Source of the DNA: Pinus tabuliformis
Taxonomy: Eukaryota > Streptophyta > Pinopsida > Pinales > Pinaceae
Assembly: GCA_031772625.1 (NCBI GenBank)
Contig: CM062816.1
Location: 1,667,939,385-1,668,003,384 of the forward strand
Length of the DNA stretch: 64,000 bases
Direction: 5' to 3'
The notes beneath the pieces are model-generated. The model did not search any database. It was not told the DNA's origin and worked only from the letters and a program-made list of their open reading frames with translations. A program made the position numbers and the translations under genes. Below are positions 12,780-25,800 of the stretch, piece after piece (the stretch's first letter is position 1; each line of letters opens with the position of its first letter).

Positions 12780-14480
12780 GTTCCGAAGTTTACATGGTAG
12801 CAGAGACACTAGCTTTGTCGTCCTGAAAATGGTATTGGCCTCGACATCGTGCGAGTTTGGATAGTCGCAACGATGAGGGGAGTGAAGATAGGGGAAGGTA
12901 TTTATTTGACAATTTGGGTCTGGTTACTCGGTGGTCATGCTCAGGTGCTAGGAGAGATCGAGGTGGTGGTGAGCCTTCTCAGTCGCAGTGAAATTGGGAC
13001 CTTCGTACAATGAACTCGTGACTTGCAAAACAATATATGTTGCTGGAATTATAGTGATACTAGTGGTCATATGAACACTTGAATGTTAACGGGGTTCTAA
13101 TATGAGCTCTCGGGCTCAGAGTAAGGTATGGCATGGTGGTCTCCCGACATGGTATCATCTTGTAATTAATATTGATTTCAATCTTAGTCTTTATATTTGG
13201 GAGTCATGGGCTCTTTATTTAAATTTTGTAGCATCATTGTCCTAATTGGGGCTTTGTTAATTGAGGTTTCGTTACTTTGTTTGTAGCCTAAGGTGTTCGA
13301 GTGGAAATGGAGGTGTCAACCCACTACCTCTCTAGGTCAACTAATATATTATGGTTATGGTTTGGAAGGATATACGTCAGTCTCTGGGGGGATTGAGAGT
13401 AACCCTATCGTTGATGTTATGGATTTTCATTTGGAAGAGCTCGATCCTTGTCATCTTAACTTGAATGTTGGATATTTTGTTGGATTATCTATTTTTATCT
13501 TAAGTATAGGTTTACTTTTGGTTCTTAGAGTCTATCTTCTCTGGTTGTGGTCATGGACTCATAGCTTGGGTAGGTTGTGATGGGCCACTTTATTGTTGGG
13601 TCACTCCTTGCAGTCTAATGTTCTGCTAGAGGGCTTTGTGTATTTCTGGTGGAGGGATATGAGCGCCCAATTTCTCAACTCTCTGAAATTTTCCTTGTGT
13701 AAAGAGGGTACCTACTCGAGTGGGAGGATATTCTAGCTTAGTTTTGTGGGTGATAATTATAGGAGATTTGAGCACCTATGGCGCGCCTGTAGTCTATCTA
13801 CTTTCCGGATCAATTGGTGTGTAGTAAAAATTGCAATGCCTTGTTAACGGGTCAAAGCTAATAGGGATATTGACAAGAAGGGACAACATGGAAGACTCAG
13901 TTTGGAGGACCGAGCCAACGTGAGGTTGTTGACCCTAACCCAACCCATAAATCTTGCATTGAGGAGTTGGTCCCCTCTCCAAACAACGTTGTTAGTCAAT
14001 CCAAGCATATCACTCTACATTTGGAGCAGCCTGGTCGAGATCAACATGATGTCAAGAATGTGATAATTAGCCTCATGAACAATCTCTAGAGAAATCAGTG
14101 GCATATGCAAGACCATTTGGCTAGCATGCAAATGGGGAAGTGGTGCATACAGGAGAAATTGGACCAATTTGAGGGAAGACTAGCCCATATGGAGAATCAT
14201 CTACATTGTGACTTTAGGCCTCTGTCATCACTAGGCTCTAGATCAGAGCACCATGCTTCAGTTAATTCTTCTGAATCTTAATGGTTTCTAGTTGCATTAT
14301 GATCTTGAAGGTTTTATGGTGTTATGTGCCTTTCCAGCTCTAGTTAGCTAAGTTTTTCTTGCAGTTTGTTATGTGTTATAATAACTACCTACTGGCCAAT
14401 AAATCTTGTAAGACTAGGCCAATAGGATTTTGGAAAGTTGGACTTACTGATGTAATATTTTTGCATAATGGAAACTTTTA
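12780..14480 (+). pseudogene. Degenerate retroelement-like region, family unresolved
   Basis: This is GC-richer than its flanks with broken plus-strand reading. An Arg/Gly/Ser-rich piece near 12850-12990 resembles an RNA-binding tail. A more recent-looking hydrophilic piece around 14090-14280 (for example HLASMQMGKWCIQEKLDQF) has helical character and ends at a stop. The segment ends in a non-coding part before GCAAAAAAACATC (about 14490). This suits a LINE ORF1 or Gag-like remnant, but no diagnostic motif remains. Confidence 0.25.
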
Positions 14481-14527
14481 GATTCGCAAAAAAACATCTT
14501 ATTTGTCATCATTCTTTTTTGTTAAAA

Positions 14528-14529
<2 letters not shown>

Positions 14530-14577
<48 letters not shown>

Positions 14578-14608
14578 CCCATGGTGTAGCTAACTTGTTT
14601 GTAGAAGA

Positions 14609-14642
<34 letters not shown>

Positions 14643-14690
14643 CCCATGGTGTAGCTAACTTGTTTGTAGAAGAGGCATCTATAATGATCA
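14530..14690. repeat. (TA)n arrays with a 65-bp unit duplication
   Basis: Two long TA tracts alternate with two copies of ATCCCATGGTGTAGCTAAC...GAAGAGGCAT, starting at 14576 and 14641. The TA tract plus its unique neighbour were duplicated together. Confidence 0.9.
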
Positions 14691-16809
14691 ATTTATATAT
14701 CAAGGGTTTCAAGAAAATTTTAGTATTCTTCGAAATTTTATACCATAGTGATATTTTGTGTAAAGGATGATTTATTGCAATGATATATTATGCTACAACT
14801 TATTTATCATAGTGGTACATCGTGCAAGGAATAATTTACTAGTGTTACTAGAGTTGATATATTGTGCTAGGAAAAACTTTAAATCACTCATAATAAGGGC
14901 CATATCAAAATGAATACTTGTATTTCTTTTAATTCTTCCAAGTATCATATGAAAAACTAATATTTATTGTTTTTAAACAAGTTTAGGGTTATATTATCCC
15001 ATTTATAAACGGTATACATTTATCTTCTCTATTTTTATTTATTTTCTTGTTTTAAACAATGAGTACTTTACGACATATGCCAAATTTTTGATATAGTAAT
15101 GGAAGGTGTAGAAGCAAAATATCAAATAGAATTAGAGTCAATGCTTGATAACAAATTTAAATTATTTGAAAATAAAATAATAGGATTGGAGACTTGGCTA
15201 CAAAAAATGGAGGATAAATTACAAAAAAAGAGAAAATAGAAACATTCAACCCAAGAAAGAGAGGTGGAATAAAATGACATCCTGAGAGACAATATTAAAG
15301 AGATAGAAAAAAACTAAATAATAATTTGGCACTAAAGAATGGAAAATAAATTAGATATAAAACCCATCCAAGAGGAAATGAATAAATTAATTGAGTATCA
15401 TGAATAAGAGAAAACAACTTTACAAACTGAAGTAAAAAATAAGTCACAAATTGAAAAAACTTATCTCATAGAAGTGAAGAGGTTGGTAAAAATGATCAAA
15501 CATAAATATAGGTTGATTCGTGTTAGGGTAAGTTGTAATGACTATAAATATGGAATACTTAGTAAATATTTAAGCTTAAAAGGGTAATAAATATTTATAA
15601 ATGAGGATCTCATCCTAAGAAGGCAAGTTGAGGTAAAGAAATAAGTTCAAAAGGTAAAGAAATTCAAAAAGGAAGGAAGATGAGAAATGATTAGAAATAG
15701 AAAAGTTGTGATAGAGATGTAAACCATAATGATAATAATACAAGATTTTGGGAGACTCTAGCTCGTTTTTTAGAACTGCCAAAATTTTCTATGGTATAAA
15801 GGTCCTATGTTAAGTTGGATTTCAAGTGAAATTGGTATTATTTTTCTAGTTGAAACATGAGAGCATGATGAGTCTAAGGTGCCTCACATAAAAGGATTCA
15901 TTTTCTAATCAACATGGAATAAGAAATCTTAGCAGGGAAGGATTGGAGACATCATCTATTATATTAAATAAAAAAACATTTCTCCTCACATTCACCTTCA
16001 TAATATAGACCCTTTCAATTAGTATCTTTGGATATAAATCTCATAAATAAATGCTAAGATGTTTTATTTCTCCCTTATTAGTTCTACTATTTATAAGAAA
16101 AACATTCTAGATAAAAATTTTCCCTATAATATCCTAAAACAATATATTCACAATTTGAGGAATGAAGGTAATGTCCTCTTATTAGGAGACCTTAATGCTA
16201 GCATTGCAACTAACAAGGTTATTTTTCTAAGTAATGATTCCAACCCTAATCCTTTATGCCTATATGAAGACCTTGTTTTTTCTAGTAGATACAAAATATA
16301 CTCAAAATACCTGACTAAGATTTTTTTTTTGTACAAAGCTAGTTAAGCTTTGTAGTTCTCAAGACCTAATAATTTGCAATGATGTAATGAAGTGCCAAAA
16401 ATCCAACTAGATGACTAATATTCATTAGCTTGGAATTAGTTTCATGGATTATATGATATATGATGCCCCTATTTTTAACCAAATATATAATTTTGACCTC
16501 TTAAATGACCATGAGCTTGACCCTAGTCATACACTTTTAATCCTAACTCTAAACTTTGTCATGCAAAAAAGCCCTGTGAAAGGTAATTTTGGTAATCAAA
16601 AACACCTAATTTTTAACAAAAGTAAGCTAATCTCTTCTCAAAGGATTTAAATATGGATTTAAATCTCTTAACTCACAAGGAAAACATTAAATACCTCTAT
16701 CTTAATTTTATTACAATCCTATTTCTTCCGTTAACAAGTTATCTATCACGGTGTCACATAAAAAGACAAATAGAATTACCAACCTTTGGTATGATAATGA
16801 ATAAAATTG

Positions 16810-17052
16810 TTTCCCACGAGGCATAGAATAGATGGTGATAGGTTATTATGTAAGGCACTATGTGGTGAAAAGGTCGTTGATTTGAAACCTTGTGGGCAAA
16901 AATCTAGCCATGCTAAGGGTTATTGTGGCCTAGACCAGGTGCGATGCTTGGGTAATTTTGATGGCTTAGATGATCCTACATCATGGATACTCAAGCCATA
17001 GGTTAGGAATGTGGGTCATCTCAAGACTCACATTACCTGATAAACAAAAAAA
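16810..17052 (+). mobile_element. SINE inserted in LINE A
   Basis: This segment interrupts LINE A within the sequence corresponding to NPWYDK...NES. It carries a B-box-like GATTTGAAACC (about 16876) and ends in an A-run (CAAAAAAATTAATG). The LINE flanks show an imperfect duplication: AATGAATAAAATTG before and AATGAAAAATTG after. The A-box is unclear and the ends could shift by a few bases. Confidence 0.6.
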
Positions 17053-17147
17053 TTAATGAAAAATTGCTAGAAAAGCTAGTTGGGATGATTCTAATGAATC
17101 TTTAAAACATGATATAATAAACACATACAAACCCTTATTAAAAGGAA

Positions 17148-17323
17148 GAAATATATATATATATATATATATATATATCTTTTACAAATTACATATACTC
17201 CTTCAAGGGAATCATATATTTTTCTTTACTTTTACAAATTAGGATTTTCTTCCAAAACCTCCTAGGTTTCAATTTAGAAAGGCGTCAAAATTTTTCTTAC
17301 TAATATATGATTCCCTTGAAGGA
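17148..17323. repeat. (TA)n tract plus inverted duplication inside LINE A
   Basis: A (TA)n run (about 17150-17178) is followed by two perfect 21-bp inverted arms, 17199-17219 and 17303-17323 (TCCTTCAAGGGAATC... and its complement), with 83 bp between. The spacer read on the minus strand gives RRFWKKILICKSKE. This matches the LINE C segment KKLWRQILTRKTKD, which should be on the plus strand. So a LINE segment has been inverted here, with a partial duplication of its end. Confidence 0.7.
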
Positions 17324-18596
17324 TTGGAATTCTAAAATTATTCTTTTTTATGAATCCCCTAACAACATGGACCCAATTTCAAATGTTTCCATAGAGGTTA
17401 ATTTTTTTTCCTTATAAGCAATAGAATTTGGAGTTAAGTGGCTCATAATTGGAAAAATACATTGAATGCTAACAAGCTGAAATTTTTAAAATCTAAGGGT
17501 CTATCCTCATTCGTAACATACAAAAACTCTTGAATGTTGTAGTGAAGCAAGGCTTCGTTAAACCCTTGATGCAAAGTCTCACTGTAACTATTTCAAAAAG
17601 TGCGGATAAAAAAATTCCCTCTAATTATAGGACCATTATGATTAGCCCCATTTTAGCAAAGTTGTTTGAAATTATTTTGGAAAAGAAAATAAACATATTG
17701 CTAGAAAACTATGAAAAAACAGTTAAAGGCCAAGCTTTGCTTTGGAGATATCATTCAACTGTGAACCACCTTGTTACTCTTAATAAATTCTGAATGAGTG
17801 TCATAATAATAAAACTAAACTCCTATGTTGTTTCATTAAATTGAGAAAACAATTTATCACCATTCCTACGGAAAAACTTTAGAAGAGGTTGGAAGAGATC
17901 AAGGTCCCTTTTTAGTTGAGTGTTGTTGTGACAAGGTAGTATGAGAATATTATTTCAAAGTTTAGGGACATAGAGAGATGATTGAAAGAAATTAATTACA
18001 ATATCATAGTCAAAAAATGGTGTTCCTTTTCACGTACACTTTTTGGCATATACATTGATAAGTTAGAAGAGTATTTAGAGGAAGTAGGTTATGTTGTCAC
18101 AACTCTCATTGGTATAGTAATTACTTTTCTTCTTTTTGTTGAGGATATTGTTCTCTTGGCAAGGAATCCTTATGATCTTGGAAAGAAACTAAAAGTCCTC
18201 CAAGATTTTTTTCGAAGATGGAGAAGAGTATGAATATTGACAAAATGAAAGTCATGGGTGAATGCATGAAGATGGGTTACACTTTTGGGCCAAATGTGGC
18301 GATGAAATTTTAAGTTTTCCTCTTTTATTTAATTGCAGCCCTCAAAATTCATATAAGCATTGTGAATTTTGATTTGGAGTAAAAATACAATATGTGAAGA
18401 ATTATATTGTTTCCCTGATGATATTTTTTGCAAAAAAAGTTTAGTGTCGTATAATCTATTAATTTTCCATTAAATGAAATATATTTCCTTGCAAATTTTC
18501 ACAAAACTTAAGAGGTATGCATGTGTCTACATAGTATAACTGAGTCTAAAATGCGAATTTAATATATATATATATGAGCATGATCTACACAGAGAG

Positions 18597-19941
18597 TGAT
18601 GTCATTATTGTCATTGATGGCAAAGGAGCAACATGAGAAAGAAGGTATGTAGGAGCAAGGCAAGGAGAAACAACAAGGTGTGTAAGAGCAAGGGACAAAG
18701 GACCAACAAATACCTTGATGGTTTGGTGGAACATTGATGTTGGCATGTTGATGGCTTGATGCTTAGATAAACTTGCAGAGATTGTTTAATGAAGAATTTG
18801 TGGTGACACTAATTTGTGGTTGAGTTGAATTGTTGTGATGCAAAGGCAAGACTCCATGATAGCAAATGCATGACATCAAAAGGAAATATTCCATGACATC
18901 AAAACAAGACTCAAGGAGGTTGAGGCAATGACATGAATAAAAGATGAATTTGATTATATAGATGGCTTTGGAGAGTGAAAGTTGCATACATATGCTTGCA
19001 TTATTTTCATATGTCGATTGGATATTGTTTACATTGGAGAATTCTTGCATGAGTTGTGGTGGTATAATTTTGTTTTTGGCACTATGTTGATATTGATGCA
19101 CCTAATCATTATAGTTGGCTGAAATAATATGTGGTGGACCACTTATTTATTTTATAATATTCAAAATTTGAAGAGTTTGGAAATGAATGAGTGGAAGGCA
19201 AAGAGTTAATCTTGTTCATTTCATATTCTTATGTGTAATACAAACAACCAGCAAATTATCTTTACAAAAGATGTTTTTTTGGAAGCAAATGAAAGTTTAG
19301 AGAGTAGGAGAGTGTGTGAGTTGATTGAGGTATTATGCCTTAGTTACCTCGCACATTTGAAGCTTATGTGAAGCAGATTTGAAGGGAAGAACATGAAGAA
19401 ATGAAGATGGAGATATGCAAAATTTATGACTAGGTAAACCAACTCATTGTTTTTTCTTATTTGCATCAGGGGGTTGTAGTATCCTTTGAAGTAGTGGCTT
19501 GATAAACATCAGGTTGGAGCATGTTGAGGTAGGATCGTCCTATGGGTTGTAGCCTACATAAAACATATGGGAGTTGAAGCTTCCTTACAATTGCAACTTG
19601 CAGAAAATTGAGGTAGCATCCTCCTGTAGGTTGGAGCCTACAGAAAATAGATGTAATAAGGAGTAGGAGATTTCCTTTGCATCAAAACAATAATAAAATC
19701 GTGGTTTTGTCCCTTTATGTGTTTCCACATATATCTGGTGTTAATATGTGTTGTTATTATGTGATGATGTGATGTTTTGATTAGCTTATTACTTGTTGTT
19801 CACATATTCAATATGTTGGTCATTATTTATTAAGTTTCTCATGCAATGTTTCAGTTAATGATATTAAGAAAAATAATTGTAATGTACACGAATATACTAA
19901 ATTGATTCACCCCCCCTCTCAGTTTAGTCAAGTTTTCATCA
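18597..19941 (+). repeat. 5' LTR
   Basis: This pairs with 27115-28524 along its length. Examples are the shared TGATGGC..GAGCAACA near the start, the TTGATGTTGGCATGTTGATGG segment (18731 and 27322), the CATATGGGAGTTG segments, and the final CCCCCTCTCA(G/A)TTTAGTCAAGTTTTCATCA. The 3' copy has extra sequence around 27190-27290, which explains the length difference. Confidence 0.9.
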
Positions 19942-19943
19942 AT

Positions 19944-19955
19944 TGGTATTAGAGC
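19944..19955 (+). other. Primer-binding site, initiator tRNA-Met
   Basis: TGGTATTAGAGC lies two bases after the LTR end. It matches the standard plant PBS TGGTATCAGAGC except for one C-to-T change. Confidence 0.9.
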
Positions 19956-20006
19956 TAAGTTCCTTCGGTGTAAGCCTAACGGCTTGAAGGTATTTCTAGT
20001 TGAGTC

Positions 20007-21378
20007 ATGGACTGTCAAATTGTGCATGTGCTTAGTACATCAAACTTTCATGAATGGAGAGATAAGGTAAAATATGAACTGATAGCTTATGGACCTAGTG
20101 TGTGGAAACTAGTATGTGATGGCTACTATAAAGACTCTTCCTCAGCACAAGAACAACAATGGAATGCTAACAAAAAATGTGTTATGTTTAATAATATTCA
20201 TAATAAGGATCTTAATACAGTAATAGAATTAAATTCTACAAAATAAATATGGGTTAGATCGCATCTCATGCATGAAAGTGACACTAGTAGCTGCACTGTC
20301 AAGAAGGAGAAGATAAAGAGGAAAAAGAAAAATTCCTCTCAAAAGGAAAGTATTCAATCAAATGAGGTCTCTTCTAGTGTGAATGGACCTTATTTCCATG
20401 AAGAAAAGACAGTTGAAGAAGAATCTAAGCTTGACATAGCCTTGACTGAAATAGAAAGATTGAAGAATGAAAACAAAGATATAAAGAAACTGGTGCAAAT
20501 ATGTGATGCGAGAGAGATAAGTACAAGGAAATTGTTAGTTTTAAGATAAAGCTTGAAGAAGCAAGGAGGATAGAAGGGATGATGAATAACTAGCTAAAGG
20601 TGAAAGAGGTACAATGTGAAATATTAGAGTCTGAGATTATTTCAGCTAGAAGACAGTTAGATGAAAAGAACAGGTTGTGTAAGAATCTAGAAGAGGAGGT
20701 TGCTTCCACGAATAACTCTAAAAAGGAAGACATTAAAAATGATAATGAATATTTCCTAAAAAGACCCATAGGAGAAGGGACAAGCACCATGATTAATAAA
20801 GAAGAAAACAAAAACAAGCAGCAAGAAGATCATTCTCTCCTAAAATGAGTTGAACAAGTTCGGAATATATCAAAGTATATTCTTTTCTCCTAGTAAAAAC
20901 ATCACATGTTTTTCCTTCCATGAACATGGACATGTGGCAAAATATTGTAAGAACAAACAAACCAAGAATAATCAACAAAATATGCAGCAAATGAGAAGGC
21001 TCCCTCAAGCAATCAATCAGATAGGACATTGATTCTCTAGGTAAACAAATCATTTTCATGGTTATTGTTATCTATGAAATGAATATGGAAATAAGGTTGT
21101 TGAATGTAAACTATTTGTAAAGAATAACACAAGAAGCCACACACCATTTCCATCATACCTTGGTCAAATAAGGTGTTATTTATGTAGCAAACTTGGACAA
21201 AAATCCAATGACTACAAGCTACCATATACCCTAAATAACTCCAAAGAGATGACGAAAGTGAATCAAAGTAGACCAAACTGTGAATCAAAAAGGAATGCAT
21301 ACAACAACAGAAGGAAGCCAACAAAGGTATGGAAGAAGAAGAAAAAAGAACAACTTGAGACTTTAATAGAAAAATGAA
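20007..21378 (+). pseudogene. Degraded Copia-type gag with three mutated CCHC knuckles
   Basis: It opens with MDCQIVHVLSTSNFHEWRDK and, further on, W-K-L-V-C-D-G, like the N-terminus of plant Copia Gag (DUF4219/UBN2 region). The central Gag region is shortened after NTVIELNSTK, where a stop falls. A Lys/Glu-rich helical part follows (20270-20840). Three zinc knuckles come next, all damaged. The first (about 20900) has CFSF in place of CFSC before HEHGHVAKYC. The second (about 21060) has lost its second Cys to a stop and has N for H. The third (about 21180) has CYLC but Q for H and Y for the last C. Several frameshifts separate these parts, and none could fold around zinc as written. Confidence 0.75.
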
Positions 21379-21689
21379 GCTGACATTTCCTAAGGGGGAG
21401 TTGCTCATGAAAGAAATGAAGGATATTGGTTATAACACGTTAAAGAAGAAACATAGTAGGGGTGAGAAACCCCTAGAATGTCTTGAAAGAATTGTTAAAT
21501 AAATACAAAAACAAAGAAGAATGAACACTATTTGCACAGTATATTCAACAAGAAAGTTACAATGAAGAAAGGGACATAAATATTGATTTATCAATCTACA
21601 ACAAGGAAAATGCTAGTATATAGCAGATGATATGGCATGTTTTGTGGTTGAGATGAAGATTAATCAAGCTCCTAAATGATGTCTTTAAG

Positions 21690-22140
21690 AACATGTCTCA
21701 TTAAAAGTTTCTTGTGAAGGATAGATGTCAAAATTACCTTTGGAACCAATACATGGGCACATTGCATATTTTGAAGGATGGCATAGCAATATGGGATGCA
21801 TATGTGCAAGGCCTAAAACATTGCAACAAAGGAAGCAACATCCAAGAAAACAAACTGTGTGTTGATTTTTCACCTAGCTGAAAATTGGCCAAGCCTGCAA
21901 TCCCTACACAATAACTCCAAGAAATGAGTTAGAAATATTTTTGATGGGTGTAACAGCAAGGGAACCCGAATACAAAGACTCTTGTGGAAGCAACCTAGTA
22001 AAGTCCGGAAGAACAAAATAAAATGACTCCACTGCAAAGCTATCTCTAATTCTCGGAAAGAATTTGAAACTAGTGATCCACCTTCCATCAAAGATGATTT
22101 TACAATATGCTGAAGATTTTTTTTGGAAAAAGAGGGCATT
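21690..22140 (+). pseudogene. Broken segment upstream of the coiled coil, origin unclear
   Basis: Short plus-strand pieces separated by stops do not continue gag. One stretch reads KTLQQRKQHPRK, but I recognise no domain. It lies directly before the coiled-coil segment and may belong to the same captured sequence. Confidence 0.25.
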
Positions 22141-22180
22141 ATTCATAATTTATCTATAAAAATGATGATGAAAGAGGCAG

Positions 22181-22770
22181 GTGTTGTGCTTGAAGAAACA
22201 ATATGTAGTTTCAAAAAATAAAAATAAAAAATTGCAAGAAGGTCAAGAAAGGTTATTTGAAGAGAAAAGGCTTCTAGATGAATCAAGAATTCTTATTACT
22301 CGGAGGGAGGTGGCCCTTGATCAGATTGAAAAGGATTTGATGATTGTATGGAAGATAATAGAGATGAATCATGCAAATTTACATGAGAAGGCTAACCTCA
22401 ATGCAACATTGAATGTTGTCCAAAGTCAAGAGAGGGTAGCTATCGAAAAAGGAAACTAACTCACTTGATAGAATGAGGACAGTCCTCTGAAAGTGAGGAA
22501 CATAGAATTAAAGTTAAAAAACAAAACCTTGAGAAGGAACGAGAGATTGTGAACAATGAAAAACAAGAACTTGTAAAACTTAAGAGAGGCCTTCATTAAT
22601 AATTTTGATCATGAACATGCAGAATGGCTTGCTAAATATGAGAACGAGCATAATGAACTTGTTCAAGAATTCAAGATGCAAAGGAATGAATTAGAGAGAA
22701 ACATAAAGGAGGAGTGCAAGCAGGTATAGAGGGATTCAGAGGTTGAAAAATGGAAAGAAAGAGAGATGTA
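22181..22770 (+). pseudogene. Coiled-coil fragment inside the LTR element, possibly captured NMCP1/CRWN-like
   Basis: An open segment (22181-22459) continues in interrupted frames to about 22770. It is almost entirely heptad-rich helix: QERLFEEKRLLDESR, REVALDQIEKDL, QERVAIEKGN, LEKEREIVNNEKQELVKL and MQRNELERNIKEECKQV. By recollection this spacing of RLL..R/RRE..LD.IEK.L, then H.L.EK, then E.ERE...EK.EL.KLK resembles the plant nuclear matrix constituent protein 1 (NMCP1/CRWN) rod, a lamin-like nuclear-periphery protein. Coiled coils are low-complexity and easily mimic one another, so this is a hypothesis. The location after gag, where protease and integrase should be, suggests captured sequence. 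Stops and a frameshift near 22460-22600 make it non-functional as it stands. Confidence 0.4.
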
Positions 22771-22859
22771 GGATATATTTTTATAGAAATAATTGGGATT
22801 GGTAATCTTTGATAATGTTGCAAGTTGAAATTGCCTACAGATCAACTTCAACGATTGTT

Positions 22860-25800
22860 ACAAGATGGTGGAGTCGTTACATCATCCAACATTGTGTACA
22901 AAGATTGATTGGTCGCTATATTTTTTGTGATATTCATGTGCCAGGAAAAAGAGTTACAAACTAAAATTGCATGCTACTTAGTCATTCTAGGCTAGGTGAC
23001 AAGGATGCCAATAATGACATAATTGCATTGATTTGTAAATACCATACATTATGATATGCAGAGCGCGTTGCCATTGATTGGCCTAGATGGCACAATACAA
23101 TCAACATTTAAAATACTAAAGTGGTGCAACAGAAGCATTTTTAATATATTGGTCCAATGCCCAACGTCCATAATATGCATGGCGATTAATATTATGGTGA
23201 TTAATATGATGGTGCATTATTTCTTAGTGTGTTGGTAGTGATAATTTGTGTTACCCCTCAGTCTGTTACATATGAATAATGGTAATGATGTCTGCCACTA
23301 CTCAGTGCGTAGGGTAGTGTTCAATGTCTTATCGAAGTGTTGACCGCTCTCACATTAATTGAAAAGGGTCACAATATGATTTCAATACACTGCATGGGTA
23401 CATATTATAGTGTGTTATTATTAATTTTATCAATGCGTTATCAGCATTATCCATATGAAGCATTTAAGATTTGGCAAGAGATTCATTTTCATACTATTTG
23501 ATTGGTGTATCCCATCATTATTCAACAATGATTGGTGTATCACATTATTATTATTCAATTGTTTTGGTTACATTGGCATTATTATTATTGACAATGCACA
23601 CTAGAACACTGTTATACTTTAAGGAGAAGTTGGAAGGATGCATACAACCACGGCAACTTATGCTCTGTGCAAATATTCATCCATTCCATCTTCATACACT
23701 TACGATATTGTTTGGCTACTCATACCTTTGAAGAAAAAGGCGAAGGAGAGGCATGCACATAAGAGGATATTCCATCATGCGCACTGGCAAGTGCAACATC
23801 ATCAACAACAACATGAACGATCATTTGTTGGGAAAAAGGTGGATGTGCATGGGAAGTGGTGCAACAACTGATCTTTGGATGTTATTAATTGGATTAGAGG
23901 TGTTGCAAGCCAAGGACATACAGGTGGGCTCATACCTCCCCCCATGCACCATCCAATGCAACCTTTGTTTTGTTCTACCAAAAAACACACCCTGTTATGT
24001 GCGCAGGCAATGTGGAACCATACCAGTTTATTATTCCTACTACCCAGAAACAGGTCTGAGTTGCTAACATACTTCTGGGTATCAGCTAGATATGAAACAA
24101 TAATTCTATTTGTCATTTAATGATATTTTCCTTCACCAAATGGTTGAGAGAAGTTGTGTTGTATAAATTATGTATCATTTTATTAAACCACCACTTGTGC
24201 TCTGAGGATAAAAATGGAGTTTTGTCTGTGACCAGTAAGGTTGTAAAAGGCACACCTTCTATTGTGAAGCGTTCATTAGAGAATATTGGAGCTACATACC
24301 TAGATGGAGCAGAAAGAGAACCTACTAGCCATATTGGATTTGGAACGGAGTACTATGGAGCAGTATATCCACTTTGATAAAGAAACATTGCAACCAGTTC
24401 CAACAACATTCACAATGAAGAGTGATGACTAGCGTTCACATCGGGAAGTAGAAAAATTCATATTGGAGCGATTTTATATGTGTTATAGTGTTGACAATGA
24501 ATGGAACAATATTTAGGGTTTTATGCCCTAATTTGGGGAATGTATACTACTACTGGAATCTATAAAGTTGGCACTATTTACAGTGCGTTGATGTTGGCAT
24601 TTTAATATTTATAGACTTGCAACCGCCTTATTGTAGCCTCCTTACATTCTTATGAAATGAATGGATATATTGTTGGAGTATTTTTCGAATATTATCATTT
24701 ACACGCAAATATATAATGCAGCCTTCAAATCTACAATCTGCAACATATATCATATAACTGCGTCCTTCTCCTATATATATAATTGTGGCTTCCTATTATA
24801 TTATCTTTAGAGATTTTTCTTATGTTATCATTGACATATATCATAGTATATATATATGTGACCTTCTCTTATTATCGCTGGAGCGTTGGAAACTTATAGA
24901 TATAATGAATCTTATTTGTATAATGTGTATTGTAAAATCTTACAAAACATAAAATGAAGGCAAGAAAGAAGCGTTCAATGGATGATATATGCGTTTTCAC
25001 TCCTACTAGCCTTGGATGATGATAATCTCTTAAAGGTGGATATCATTTATGCATGATTTGGCTTATATTCAAGGTATATAGGATGTGTTGCATTACATTG
25101 GTGCTACAAGTATTTTGGTGGTGGCGGTGATCGCTTGGGTTAGATTGTGGGACAACCTATGCGGTATTTTTTAGCTTTATCATAGTAGTTGAAACAATGC
25201 AAACTATGGTGGTTGTGGGAGCGGTTATATCCCCATCTGTGTAAGTGGATTCAAACTTATGATACAATACAACCTCCAACTAAGAGAAAGCTAGTGAATG
25301 TGTATCCTTTTCGTAATCTACTGACTTTACACTGAGCAAAGGCACTGGAGAACGTTATATATTTATTATGGAGCATCATCTTTGCATATTTCTACATTCA
25401 AATGTCTTCATTTCCAGTGTTGAACAAATACCAACATTATATATGTGTCTTATGAAAACGCTAGTCAGTATGTTGCTAGTGCGAAATGGCAAGTCGGATA
25501 TATATTGACATCAATATATTGCCACAACGTTTCTGCATTAATATCTTCAACAATGTTGGATGGGAAAATTACAAACTGCATAAAGTGGTGTGAGACGGTA
25601 AACACGAGCACCAAATGATAATATAGATATGTTTAGTGTTATCTGTTGGAAGACCTATATCAGATGTGTGAGATGGTAAGAATGAGCATCGTTGACATCA
25701 AAGCTTGCATTAACATTCAAATTCTTCTTTAATATTCAAATTGAGCCTTGATAAACTACAACACTTTCAATAAAGAAATTTCAAAGTGTATCGAACATTA

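Larger units (their letters stand above)
15098..18255 (+). pseudogene. LINE A, 5' and central part (ORF1, endonuclease, RT), interrupted
   Basis: An old copy of the same LINE family as 48840-52816, aligned by eye to that copy throughout. 15098-15720 corresponds to ORF1 (coiled coil, then the IFINEDLI segment). 15770-16600 corresponds to the endonuclease, including a GDLNAS counterpart of GDFNAR near 16183 and the NDHELDPSHTL region near 16510. 17530-18255 corresponds to RT (SNYRTIMI near 17615, IYIDKLEEYL near 18045, VEDI in place of YADDI near 18145). Stops and frameshifts are frequent. A SINE (16810) and a (TA)n plus inverted duplication (17148-17323) disrupt it. At 18255 it stops mid-codon, and the next LINE base is at 30004. 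Confidence 0.85.

Noticed and set aside
21690-22140. Zinc-finger XS/XH (SGS3/IDN2-type) gene fragment
   Set aside because: A few words recall that family, but no XS domain or Cys/His pattern could be read in a continuous frame. The adjoining coiled coil fits at least as well with other rod proteins.
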